A program made the translations under genes and the position numbers. 64,000 nucleotides of DNA from Pomphorhynchus laevis (lineage: Eukaryota > Acanthocephala > Palaeacanthocephala > Echinorhynchida > Pomphorhynchidae). Position 1 is the stretch's first letter. Each line of letters opens with the position of its first letter. Below are positions 46,046-57,784 of this stretch, one piece after another. The DNA lies in contig WNNJ02001684.1 of assembly GCA_012934845.2 (NCBI GenBank), positions 178,332 to 242,331 on the forward strand, given 5' to 3'. A model generated the notes under the pieces. It saw only the letters and a list, made by a program, of their open reading frames with translations, was not told the origin of the DNA and ran no database searches.

Positions 46046-47160
46046 GTTTTAAAAATCCCGAATTTCGATAAGATGCTGATAGAAACTTCAAAAATTTATT
46101 TTAGAAAAAGAGCCATGACATTATAAATTCTTGCACTGTTCATAATTAAAAATATTGGCAAAAAACGCGTTTCAGGCCATGGGCTAGATTTCCAATATAA
46201 TACTTCAATATTTTTTGTCTTAGATACTTTAAGAATTTAGTAACTGTTTCCCAAAAACTTTTACTTTTGTAAAATTTATTGATGGAGAACAACTGTTCCC
46301 AATCAGGAACAGTAGTTCCTGATGATATCAGCCTTTTTATCGAATAAATTATTTTCTTTATTCTGAACCCTCTTAAAACCTGTACTCTACTGATGAAGCT
46401 AATAAGCAGAAGCCGGTATAGAGATTTGATTGCTTATGGACTGTATGGTTTCCAATACCCAGTTATTCTGTTTTCTCTTTTTAATTTTATATACTTTTCT
46501 CATTAATTCTTAAATAAATTAACTAAAAGTAATGGCGGAATTGCAAATTCGCGATCAATTTGGACTGCTCTGTCACAAATCCGAACAGAATAAAATTAAG
46601 ATCGGCCAAGCTTATGCCCCAATTATTGTTTTTAAAGACTACGATACCTATGATTTCATTCATGGGTGCATCAGAATTAGGAATGTACGAAACCCAGTAA
46701 TATTAGATAATAAATTAAACTATAAAAATTAATAATTGCATAAATTTATTAGTAATCAATAGATATTAATATAATATAGTATACAGTACAGGTTTATTAA
46801 ATATAAACATATATCATTTGGTCGGCTTCATCAATTATCCTCGTGTGAGTTCTTGAACTCACAGTTTAGAACTCACACGAGGATAATTGATGAAGCCGAC
46901 CAAATGATGATACTCGCTCGTGTATGCAATTATTCATTCTATAAACATATATTATATATTATATAGTATTTGTATTATATATTATATACTATAGTACATA
47001 ATATAGTATATATTGTATATATTTTATATTATTATAGATACATTGACCAGATAAGCACATTGCTAGTAAAGTCGGAAACAGAAAATTAATAAAGAAAAAG
47101 ATAAAGCAAAACAGAAAATAAGTTAAAATTTGTTCTTATTCGTTTTTTGAAAATTATTGC
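46046..47160. other. Intergenic sequence with a long hairpin
   Basis: No credible gene. A 66-codon frame at 46532-46732 has no recognisable domain. The hairpin at 46813-46908 is listed separately. Confidence 0.5.
46813..46908. repeat. Perfect hairpin, 41-bp arms, 14-nt loop
   Basis: Arms 46813-46853 and 46868-46908 are exact reverse complements, and the loop repeats GAACTCAC from the arm. Its size and single stem would suit a small-RNA precursor or a foldback insertion. No evidence of expression is available. Confidence 0.95.
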
Positions 47161-47189
47161 AGTTGTTGCGCATATTATTATTAATGTTT

Positions 47190-48342
47190 CAACAGCACAT
47201 AAAAGCATGGCTTAATTGGCTGGTTCACTGCAGAAAAAATAGAAAATAATAAAAGTATCACAAATACGGAAAAGCAGCTTTCCCCATGGCATCCTCCATC
47301 CGTAATTTCTTTTTGAATTCGTTGATATTGCGACTGCACACTGTTGACTCTCCAAGCCTATTCCACAGAGATACAACTCGCCGATCAAATTGGACAGCTC
47401 GTGATTTTCTTATCCTTTCACGTCGCAGGGTTAAACCATGGCCTTGGAGGATATCGGATGAGCGCAAATGAAGACAATCTCGAAGTGGATGATCCAAATC
47501 ATTAAGAATTTGCCAGACCATACTCATATCGATGTATCGGCGGGTCCACGTGACAGTCTCAAGTCTAAGTGCTTTTAATCGATCAGGGTACGACAAAAAT
47601 TTTAGTTGCGGTGCTAGCTTGGTAGCTCTATGAAGTACCCTCTCTGAACTAATATGTTCTTTTGAATTTTGGGTATACACACACGGCGCAGCATATAGAA
47701 GAACGGCTCAACACATGAGCAAAGATTAGCGGACGTAGGGCAAATTGATTGAGTGCAATGAAAGTGCGTCGAAGTTGACCGATTATCCCAAACGCATTTG
47801 AACAAGCATGTTCAGTATGTGTGACGGTACTCAAATCACTGTTTATCCACACTCCCAAGTCCTTATATTTGTTCACTCGTTCTATATCACTGCTTTGAAA
47901 GCTATAATTAGCTAAAGATTGAGCATTTCCGCCACAAACACGTAAATGTTTGCATTTTGATATATTTACAATCAACCTATTGAGCAGAGCCCAATTTTCG
48001 ACTTCATCGATATCCCGTTGCAGTTTAACTATATCATTGGGTGAACGAATTGCCCGCCAGATTTTCAAATCGTCTGCATATAAAAGCATCCGAGAATCAA
48101 TAAATTCCGGGAGATCGTTGATGTAGACACTAAATAACAATGGACCCAATACTGAACCTTGAGGCCCCCCATATTATATGGTCGCAAAGAAAAGTAAAAA
48201 TTATCTACATGCACACAATAACTACGATTGCTTAAAAACGATTCAATCCATCTAACAAGCAAAAATGGAATGCCACTTTTCTCTAGTTTATTTAGGAGGA
48301 ATCTATGGTCTACTCTGTCAAATGCCTTACTAATTGGACCCC
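47190..48342 (-). mobile_element. LINE-D: 5'-truncated CR1-like LINE starting in the RT palm
   Basis: Minus-strand reading: ISKAFDRVDHRFLLNKL (motif A), IESFLSNRSYCVHV, GPLLFSVYINDLPEF (motif B), MLLYADDLKIWRAI (motif C), then VNISKCKHLRV, KDLGVWINSDL, and the thumb RVLHRATKLAPQLKFLSYPD through VVSLWNRLGE. Its 5' end joins LINE-A directly at about 48342. Two or three frameshifts are present. Confidence 0.88.
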
Positions 48343-49977
48343 TAAAATTTTAACTATAGCAGGATATATAACATTCCGTAACGATGGTATAAGATTTTTG
48401 GTTTTTCTCAGAACTCGCTCATATAGGTCCAATTCACCTCTAAGTTGGGGGTATGTCACTGAAAAGTCGTACAGTCGAGGGATCAACGCAGTATACCTAG
48501 TAGACGAAGACACCTGCTTGAAGTGTAATTAGCGTGACCACGTGATTTGAGGTCATTATATACAATGATGCCTAAATCAGTCGTTTTCGATCGTTTTGAT
48601 TGTTACACCGTCTATAAAGTATGAAGGAACATTTTTAACAGATACCAGGTGAAGATGCATACATTTGTCTGAATTAAGTAGTAATAATTTACAATTAGAC
48701 CAATTATTTAGTCGATTTACGTCTTTTTTGTGAGAGATCAGTGACTGTTATATCGTCAATTGACCTCGACATCTTTAAGTCATCTGCGTAGAGAACTTAG
48801 TAGCTATTAGATAATGCACTAGGAAGATCGTTTATCTAAACATTAAACAACAAGGGACTTAGAACGGAACCTTGAGGGACACCGTTTGAAAATGGAGCCC
48901 ATTTCGACATATATTCACCGATTTTTACAGTTACAGTACGGTTAGAGAGGAATGAGCGGATTCGCTTGAGAAGTGAACCACTAACACCAAATTTCATTTT
49001 ATCGTCAAGACGACTACTGTGAAATACTCTATCGAACTCCTTTGACAACTCGAAGAAAAGGACATCACTATTTGAGTTTGCTTTCCTTGCGGCAGTCCAA
49101 CTATTACGGGCAGTAATTAGATTTGTTAATGTAGAACGACCTGTCTAAATCCGTGTTGGTTTTGAAGAGAATGCTATTACGTTCGAGGCGATGTGATAGA
49201 GACCGCGTAACGAAACGCTCCGTCACTTTACAGGATATGCATGTAACACTAATTGGTATGTAACTTGAGGAAAGGTATCAGTTGCCTTTCTTAAATAGTG
49301 GTTCGATAATAGATTTCCTACAGTCAGAGGGAATAGTAGTGCATGTAATTGATTGTTGAAATATAAGCAAAAGAGGTTTGGAAACAGCAGTCGCTAACTC
49401 ATGGAATAGTATGGTCGGGATACAGTCAGAACCCAAATACGTTGAACGAGGTAGTCTATTTAATTCAAACAGTATATCGTTTATATTGAAATAAATTGTG
49501 TAATGGTTTCGGGTATCCGTTAAAGTTAAACTATATTAGCTGAAGATTTATGTGAAAAATGGTTAGGCGGTTGGAAAGCTTGTAGAAAACAATTCCTTAT
49601 TTCCTTTATATCGAAAGAATGCTGGGCGTTGTTGATGATCAGAGTGGTAACTTCAGAAGGAGTAGACCTGACAGAGAAGATATAACCAGAAAGAGTATCT
49701 GAATTATATGATGCTGTACGACATAGACGTGATATAAAGCTCAATCGGTTATTTCTATAATCGACGAATGAGCGATTTTTAATACGTATCAGGTTTTTCA
49801 ACTCAATGCCGTACCACGCTGGAGTTTTATTTTTACAATTTATAGGTAAGAAGTATAAGAGCTCTGATTTAGTATCACGAAAGTGATTCCAGCTTGCTTC
49901 AATTCCACAAACATCAAAGTTGAGCCAAATAACATTCAGCAGAATATGAAACATGGCTATGTAGTCAGCTTTGAAAA
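48343..49977 (-). mobile_element. LINE-A, 3' portion (linker, RT palm, part of thumb)
   Basis: Minus-strand order: linker FFKADYIAMFHILLNVIW and WYGIELKNLIRIKNRSFVDY (49990-49530), then a decayed fingers region. Next come SKEFDRVFHSSRLDDKMKFG and SNGVPQGSVLSPLLFNV (49050-48836), YADDLKM (about 48760), and thumb LYERVLRKTKNLIPSLRNVI (about 48400). It is cut off at about 48343 where LINE-D begins. The 5' portion continues beyond the nested LINE-B at 52707-54350. Confidence 0.85.
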
Positions 49978-52706
49978 AAAGAAGATTCATTTGACTTGAC
50001 AAATGCGTGACAGCGCACGCTTACATGACCACAACAAAAATGTAAATCATGTGTCGAGAAGGTTTGAACGGAGGAGGTTTTTGAATGCGATAAAAAAGGG
50101 AACGCGGCGAACGTCGAGGGGGAGTTGATTCCAGGCGAGTGAGGCGGCGACGAGGAAGGATTGGAGACCGTAGTAGTTGGAGTAATTGGGAACGTGTAGT
50201 AATAGGGTATGACGAGAATGCAGCGATAGAGAGGTGGGGCGACTGTCGTCTAAGAAAATAAGGTTGATGAACGATGTGGAGCCGACAGCGATGAGACGAA
50301 AAGTTACGAAAAGGCAGAGTTTGATGCGGATGTGGATGGTGGATTAGGAGAGTTGGGCAAGATATGTGGATGTGTGGTCGAAGCGACGGAGACAAAAGCG
50401 CACTCGAACGGCGGAGTTAATTATGCGTTGTAGGGGTCCGATGATGGATTTTAGAGAATTGGCGAAAAGGCTAAGGCAGTAATCGATTTTAGGGAAAAGA
50501 AGCGATGAAAGAAGAGACATACAAGAACGGAAGTCGATAAGGGGGCGGATACGGGGGATGTCACAGAGAATTAAATTAGATGAGCGGACCTTGTCACGGA
50601 CGAAGGGTTTAAGGGAAAGGTGATCATCGAAATGGAAGTCTAAGAAAGTGAGATTGCGTACTATGGGGATGATCGATGAGGCAAAAGATACAGTGGGAGG
50701 AGATATGTTTGGTTTACCGGTGAGAATCCACATTATTTTAGACTTGTTGGGGTTTAGAACGAGATGGAGATTGGCGAGACGTTCATAGATAGAAGAAAGA
50801 CAGTTGGAGGCAGAAATGCGATATCGTGTATGCGATGTGCGGGTGCATGAGCATAGATGAGGATGTCATCGGCGTATTGCATGACGTTAAAGGAAAAAGG
50901 TTTGATAAACGGAGAGAGATCGCCAAGCAGAAGAGAGAAAATCAGGGGACCTAGGACTGAACCTTGTGGGACCCCGCAAAAAATAGGGATGGGAGGGGAG
51001 GATGATGAATTAGAACAGACGCGAAAGGAACGGTCGGATAGATATGAGGCAAACCATGCTACGGAGGAGGAAGAAAAGCCGTAATCATAACGAAGGCGAG
51101 AAAGGAGGACGGAGTGGTCGGCAATGTCGAAGGCGGTGGAGAGGTCGAGGGAGATGAGAACACTATATAGAGCCTTGTCTCGAGAAATGAGTAAGTCGTT
51201 GTAAACTTTCATGCAGGCGATTTCTGTGGAGTGATTAGAGCGGAAAGCGGATTGGAAAGGAGGGTACAGATTGGATGACGAGAGATAAGCGTTGACCTGT
51301 ATTAAGATGATGCGTTCTAAGAGCTTAGAAAGAGTAGGGAATAGTGAAACGGGGTGATAGCTAGAAGGAAGGGAGGGGTCGAGCGATTGTTTCTTTAGTA
51401 GGGGACGAACGATTGCGGATTTCCAGTGTGAAGGGAAGATACGACTGCGGATGGACGAGTTAAACAAGGTTGTGAGAAAAGGGGATATCGATGAGCATAT
51501 GGATTTAAGTATGTGGGTAGGCAGGGGATCGGCAGGTGAGGTTTTGATGGGCAAGGACATGAGAACATATGATACTTCGGAAGGTGATACAGGGAGAAGA
51601 TGAAAGAGTTTCGGGAGAATGAGCTAGGCAATGCAGAGTAGGATAGGATGGAGTCCGGGGTGTGTGAGAGCAACGTGGATACTTTGGTCTGGAGAAATGA
51701 CGAATAATCATGAAGATTTATGTTGCACGGCGGAGAGGAGCGAGCAAGGATTGAGTTAAAAGTATGCCAGAGTCTTAGAGTTGAATGAAGTGATGATTTT
51801 ATGCTGCCAGAAGGAGTTGCATTTGGTACGTAGTAGGTTGAGATGAGACCGGCGATGAGCAAGATAGGTATCACGGAAAGACGGAGTGATCGAGCGGAAA
51901 TCACGTCTGAGAGTGCGGTGATATACTCGAAAAGCATGACTCAGTCGGCGCTTTGAGAGTAGGTACTGGATGTCAAACCATGGGGCATGGTTCAAGCGAC
52001 GTTGTGGATAAGGCTTGAAGGGCAAGAGAAGATCGAGAATGGATGTGAGTTCATAGTCGAAAAGTAAGCTGAGATAGTGATGAGAGGAATATGTTATTGT
52101 TGGATAGGATAGAGACGATTTGAGTAAGGCAGAGCGGAGAAGGGAGAGGTCAAGATTTCTCCAAGAGCGACGTAGGATTGGAAAATTTCCGTCAATGTTT
52201 CGGATCGAGAGATATGTTTCGCCGTTTTCCTCGCGACGGCGTTTTTCGATTCTGGCAGATGAGAGTTGAGCGATTTCGTATGGTGTGCGATCAGGGAAAA
52301 TGCGAGTGGCTGAAGATGACATGAGTTTGAATCGTTGGGAGATGACAGAAGACGCGTGAGAGCAATGCTTGAAAACAATTTTTAGGAGAGGGGCTGGGAA
52401 GGATCAGATTGAGAAGATTTTTTTAGGCGGATGAATGTAACAGGATGGATGTTGTTGAAAAAGGATGGTTTATGTGCAGGAACAAGAGACGATAGGATGG
52501 ATCTGAGTGCGGAAACATCGTGGTCGAGACGTGCTTGTGGAGATAAAGAGGTGGAAGGAGTTATATTAGTGACGATGACGCAACGATCGCGAGGAAAGCG
52601 TTTCCGTAAAGGAGGACGAGTAATGTGAGTTGGAGAGATCACAATAGGAGAGCTGGGAGTTGAGGATATCAAGGGAGTAGGTTTAACAGTGAAGACAAAG
52701 AGGATT
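49978..52706 (-). mobile_element. LINE-B, longest copy, nested in LINE-A and lacking the endonuclease
   Basis: Insert 49988-52696 with a candidate 10-bp target duplication, AAAGAAGATT (49978-49987) and AAAGAGGATT (52697-52706). Minus-strand order: ORF1 C-terminal domain (PLRKRFPRDRCVIVTNI, LDHDVSALRSILSSL), ARIEKRRREENGETYLSIRN, then directly the ORF2 linker (LLRSALLKSSLSYPT, HAPWFDIQYLLSKRR). The RT follows (IFPSHWKSAIVRPLLKKQSL, DLSTAFDIADHS, CGVPQGSVLGPLIF, MQYADDILIYAHAPAHRI), then the thumb and a 3' UTR hairpin (50005-50020, one mismatch). The RT is open for 268 codons (51560-50754). The apurinic endonuclease found in its relatives is absent. Confidence 0.92.
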
Positions 52707-54350
52707 TGGATAACATAGAGGGTCGAATAAATACCGAGTCGAATAAATTTAAGATAATTAATTTATTGAGGAACTTTTTTATGTGATGGTTTTGCTCGCT
52801 ATTGCCAATTGGTAGTAGTAGATGGAAATTATGGACAATCTGGGGGTATAAACTAAGACAGATATCTAATAAAGATAAAGTGGATTCTCGGAAACGAGAT
52901 GTGTTTATGTGCTGACAAAGGTTTAAATTAGTAATGAACTTCAGAATTTCGAAGGATTCTGCATCGCAACCTGACAGCGGACAGTATGAATCCCAATCAA
53001 CAAAGAGCGTGTTAAAATCGGCGAGGGCGGTGATGTCGTTGGAGGTTTCGGCAATGTTAATCGATTGATTTGCGTATTAGCGATGTGAGCGAACGAGTAG
53101 AGCGATAGAAGATACCGAGTCGAATAAATATATAGTCGGTAAAGCATATGAGGGCTTATAGGAATTCGTTTAAGCTATTTTAATCAGAAGAACACTCTAT
53201 AACTTGAACATATGCGGGAGTTCTTACATAAATGAGGATACCGCCACCTATACGGTTGAGTCAATCGACACGAGTTATTGAAAATTCTTCAAGTGAGATT
53301 TCCGCATCACATACAGAGGGGTTAAGTCAAATTTCGGTAAGGACAATAATATCAGCTTCGTTGGTGTCAGCTGAGTCAAACAGTCCGTCCGTTTTATTCA
53401 GTAGGGATTGTATATTTGTGTATAGTATTTTAATTTTTACAGACAGAGTTAGGAGCTGTAGGCGATCGAGAAGTGTGCAAACAGCCGAACATAAAGGATT
53501 CAAACAAGTGATCACTCATCGAGCAACTTGATCTGATGGAGCGGCGCAAAGTTTGCTAAGATATATACCCACCTGTGATGCTGTGAGACGGTAAAGTTAA
53601 ATCGTCTTGACACAATGCGCCGCACTATCTGTAAATTTTTAATCGATAAATCAGTTTCACCAGATGCAACTCTACTGTGTAGTTCAATTTTTGCCTCTTG
53701 AAGTTTCCGTCTATCGTCGGGGCAGATCGGAAAGCAAACGAATACTTGTTTTCTTTACTAAATAAGAGTTTTTGAGAACCGCTGAACACATTGCTGAATT
53801 GGCAAACACGACTTTGAGAAGCCTTGGCTTACCATTCGCTATTTTGGCACCTACGAGGAATAGATTGATAACTGTAGGATTCAGATTGTTGATATTCCTA
53901 AGAATACTGGCGAATATATTATTAACACACCAAATATCATTATCTATTCTTAAGATATTGTTTGGCGATGAAGATTCAATTTTGTTTGTTATCAGAAGAC
54001 ATTGTTTACTTCAAACTGATATCTACCACGTTCTAATCGCCATAAGTTGAAGGATAACAGGGAATTGAACTGAAATAACTCTGACGGAGTTTCATCTGAA
54101 TTGATAGTGTTTGTTAAAACCGTAATTGGATCAGGGTAAAATCAGAATTATTATTAGATGGAGGCATGCTCACTTGAATTAATGCGTTGAGATAGATATG
54201 TCTTCAATTACAATTTGAACATTGTAATTCGAAGGAGTTGAGGTCTGAAATGGTGTTTGAAAGGATGTGGTTTCAGTCGGCTCTACAACGAGTGTATATT
54301 TATTTTGCTTAAAGAGTTGTTGATCTTGGTATGAACGATGGATATATGCT
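52707..54350 (-). mobile_element. LINE-A, 5' portion (ORF1 and endonuclease)
   Basis: Minus-strand reading. About 54060-53640 is an ORF1-like domain, with NPTVINLFLVGAKIANGKPR, LLKVVFANSAMCSAVL and IRLLSDLP. 53460-53320 is the start of the endonuclease (VKIKILYTNIQSLLNKTDGL, EADIIVLTEI). 53010-52760 is its end (ADFNTLFVDWDSY, then STLSLLDICLSL). ORF1 plus AP-type endonuclease is the CR1/Jockey layout. It is decayed by several stops and frameshifts. TACCGAGTCGAATAAAT occurs both near 52731 and near 53113. The 5' limit is uncertain. Confidence 0.75.
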
Positions 54351-54714
54351 ACTCAATCTTGTTATAGCAAAACAAAGCATAAATTATTCCGAAAAGCTGA
54401 ATTATTTATAAATGAATTATTTATAGATATGCAATTTTGTCTTGACGAGATAAAGCCTAATTTTTTCAAGAGAAAGTGAATTATTTATAGATCCTGTGTC
54501 GTTTTGGATTGACAGGGTATGGCATAAATTATTCCCTTTCAACCAGTACGTTTTTTCAGTCAATAATAATTTTAAAATATCTTCTGAAGAGAAGATCAGA
54601 AGTTGATTTATTTATATTAATCTGATTAATCAATAAGATCTTTTCTCTTCCTAAAAATCAAGATAGAGGAAAAAATTTATAGTTTAGTCAGTCTAGTGAT
54701 GTAGCTCATAATAC

Positions 54715-54880
54715 TTAAGATAATTTTGCTTCCTCGTCTCAAAATAATTTATATCTGCAAGAGTTATATCTAGTGCATAAGTTGCCGCTTGAATACCGTA
54801 CTCAACGTGAGGACGAACGATGGTACGGTAAATAGCACGATCGCCCTTGGAGCTAGTGACGGTTCTTATTCAATATATTT
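54715..54880 (-). mobile_element. Short LINE RT fragment (thumb region)
   Basis: Minus strand reads AIYRTIVRPHVEYGIQAATY, then ALDITLADIN. This is close to the VRPHLEYGIQAASPYL block just after the palm in many invertebrate LINE RTs. Nothing else of this element is nearby. Confidence 0.6.
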
Positions 54881-55104
54881 TCATGACAATGCCACAATTG
54901 TTTGGTAGCAGTTCTCTCATTCTTAGCTATTTGAATATCCGATACGCATGTGAAAGTGAAAATTAACTATAACGAATTCTATACAAGAAATATTGATGCA
55001 CCGCTTGAACTGCAATTCGATAATGATAGGTTAAATTACTAATTTGGGATCATATTTCCTATTCATTTAACTATGCTTGTGTAAACTTATTTATTTTCTA
55101 TATT

Positions 55105-55450
55105 TTTAATTTATATATAGTATAAAATAGGTATACTTAGTTATCTCATCTGATTTGTTGTACTGACAAGCTATTATTAATCTGCGGACTTTGAATCCCG
55201 GTGCTAGAACGATGTTTAAATATTTAGAATTTGCAGCTAATCTATCTTTCAATGTTTGAATACATCGTATATTATTTATAAGTAAATTCATAAAATTTGA
55301 TTTTAATTTTAAATTTTAATTATAAATTCTATAGTTATACAAATATAAATTAAATAAAATCTTATATAATCATTTATTATTCATAATTATTTATCTTTAT
55401 TTTTTATATATAGTATAAAATACGTATACTTAGTTATCTGATCTGATTTC
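55105..55450 (-). mobile_element. Two copies of the hAT-type terminal repeat, one with a transposase C-terminal remnant
   Basis: TATACTTAGTTATCTNATCTGATTT-type ends lie at about 55110-55150 and 55411-55450. Both are in the orientation of the left arm at 39.9 kb, with similar AT-rich sequence outside. Between them the minus strand reads RLAANSKYLNIVLAPGFKV and then RRLIIACQY, a possible hAT C-terminal (dimerisation) remnant. Confidence 0.45.
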
Positions 55451-56736
55451 CCCTAAGCAAGCAACATTACAAACTTATTGAAAACCATAGATTTTCAATA
55501 AGCATAAAAATCATTTGAAATTAGCGTTGTTCTAGTGCCCTTTATTACTGATATTTGATATCACATTATATGGACATAACAAAAAGACAATTGATCTTTT
55601 CTGTTAGTGCATCGTTACATGTTCAAGTATTGTATGAAAATTAATTTCGAATATCACTAATAAACACAATAATGAAGGTATTATTATCAGTATTTAGACC
55701 ACATACGGTGGACCTCTGGAATAGTCCTCTGGCAGAAGTGGAACTGTGAGTTTGGCGATTTTCAAACATTATTGAGTTGGAAACAGGCCGACGGATGGCC
55801 AAAATGCAATGGATATTTCTTCACGAGAAATTAATCACGTTTTATTTTATGTATAATGTTTTTTATAGTGTATACTTTGATCGTATAAAACAGCCATTGA
55901 CTTTTTATACGATCAAAATACACTAATTTTATCAATTTCTGGATAACTCCAAACATTAATAGGTGTGAGCTGTGTTTATATACAATTGATTGGCTTAAAA
56001 ATTTAATGTTCTAAAAATAATAAAGTGAAATATTAAATTTATTAATTTAAATATTAATTCATTTAAAATTCAATAAATTATACCTAAATAACCATTAACA
56101 GTGTATTTTTCAATTCTTAGGTTCTTGGTTTATTTGCAGCTGGAAATTATTTGATTGACTCGATATATTTGCTATCACAGACTAGTCCACGGAAATCAAA
56201 TTATGGCAAAATAAAACACGATACGGCGAAGGGCGCTACTGAAATGATTAGCTTGAATGAAAGCGTTGATGTTGAACGACAATGAAAAAATATTTGTTTA
56301 TCTGTTCTATAACACTGAGTTAAATCTTGTGATTTGCTGCGGTTGGTATTTGTTAGCGATTGGGTTTTGTGAAAACCAAATCAAGTGGTTCGTAATCTGC
56401 TCGTCGACCCACTAGGTCGACGAGCCACCACCCTAGCATATACGCTACCCCTTATTGTGTACTAAAATGTTCAAAAACGTATTTCTAAATGAATTATTAT
56501 GAATTTGAAACATGAATTTTTCCACATTTTGGTTACATAAATTTTAAAGATAATAACTTTTCAGTAGCTACTCAAATTGCACAAAAATAATTAGAAATAT
56601 GTTTTCCCTGACAAATTTTATTTTTAATTACAACTTAATAACGGTGTGGAAATATAGAGTTCCTGCAAACAAATGCATTTCAAACAATTATTTTCAAAAA
56701 ACATGACTTGATTTACTTTTATTATTACTACAGGTC
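55451..56736. other. AT-rich intergenic sequence with two hairpins
   Basis: A near-perfect hairpin lies at 55867-55924 (15-bp perfect core TTTGATCGTATAAAA plus a 7-bp outer stem). A second, with 11-bp GC-rich arms and a 5-nt loop, is at 56399-56425 (GCTCGTCGACC). No gene. Confidence 0.6.
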
Positions 56737-56953
56737 ATAGCCATAAAATAGCCTACAGGTCATGTAGGCTATTTCATGTAGGCTACAGGTCATGTAGACT
56801 TTTAGGCTACAGGTCATAGCCTACTGGTCATAGCTACTACAGGTCATAGCTACTACAGATCATAGCTACTACAGGTCATAGCTACTACAGGTCATAGCTA
56901 CTACAGGTCATAGCTACTACAGGTCATAGCCTATTATTACTACAGGTCATAGT
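56737..56953. repeat. 16-bp minisatellite at the LINE-F 3' end
   Basis: Tandem CTACTACAGGTCATAG, regular at 56830-56935. The first part is degenerate, with inverted pieces (TAGCCTACAGGTCATGTAGGC). It begins just past the last LINE-F coding sequence and could be its tail. Confidence 0.9.
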
Positions 56954-56989
56954 CATAAGGCTGCTTTGACTGCTCACAAAAAAATTAAT

Positions 56990-57695
56990 ACAAGAAAAAA
57001 ATAAAAAAAAATCGTTCAGTATATATATCAGAACCATGGGTACTGCAGCAACCACCATTCGTTCTCATTTCGAATCCAGTTCTTTATATTGGATTTAAAT
57101 TCACTGATTGTATGCACCGCAATGACATCAAATGGAAGACGATTCCAAATATTCACCGCTCGATGAGACAGTCTGAAACGACGAGGGTATTTTCCGTGCT
57201 CATAGACTACTAATACTTTCGAGTGCCCTCTACGTCCATCCGGTTCATTGAGTTCAACTCTATTTGCTGGAAAATTTTCATCTTTATTAATTAGTCGATA
57301 CATAGCTAGAAGGTCAAAAAGAAGGAACCTTTCACGCACTGTCGGCATATTCAAACTTTTTATTCGTGCCTCATAGGGAAAATATCGTACCTGAGGACAT
57401 AATTTCGTAAACTGTCGAAGTATGCGCTCTAATTGATCAAGTTCTGTACGCGTACACGGAAAGACTACTGGCGACATATATTCTGATATCGGTCTTATAA
57501 GAGCATCATATAAACGCACAACACAAACGGGAGATAAATCTGTAAAGCAATGTTTGACAATATAGGTCATTCTTCTTGTTGAGTTACAAATCATATCAGT
57601 GTTAGCACGTGTTTTCAGATTGTTTTGAACAATTATACCAAGATCCTGAATGGACTGCGTGGAAACAACAAACTCGTTGCCAATAAAATATTCTT
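56990..57695 (-). mobile_element. LINE-F, 3' portion (thumb and C-terminus)
   Basis: The minus strand is open for 188 codons (57594-57028): TYIVKHCFTDLSPVCVVRLY, LDQLERILRQFTKLCPQVRY, RFRLSHRAVNIWNRLPFDVI, EFKSNIKNWI. Just upstream are FIGNEFVVSTQSIQDLGIIV. This is the C-terminal third of a CR1-like RT. Its 5' part continues at 61860-62130 on the far side of the nested LINE-C. Confidence 0.88.
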
Positions 57696-57784
57696 AACTC
57701 ACATTAATAATAATACAAATTTATTTAATGTGGCAAATGCGTACAAGCTGTACGCTTACAAGTCCACAAACAAAAATGAAAAAG

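Noticed and set aside
46532-46732. 66-codon frame starting MAELQIRDQFG
   Set aside because: The composition is plausible, but no domain, splice context or neighbour supports it. It is too short to claim.
50857-51084. Plus-strand 75-codon frame
   Set aside because: It is antisense to the LINE-B reverse-transcriptase palm.
53772-54050. Plus-strand 92-codon hydrophobic frame
   Set aside because: It is antisense to LINE-A ORF1, which has a meaningful minus-strand translation.
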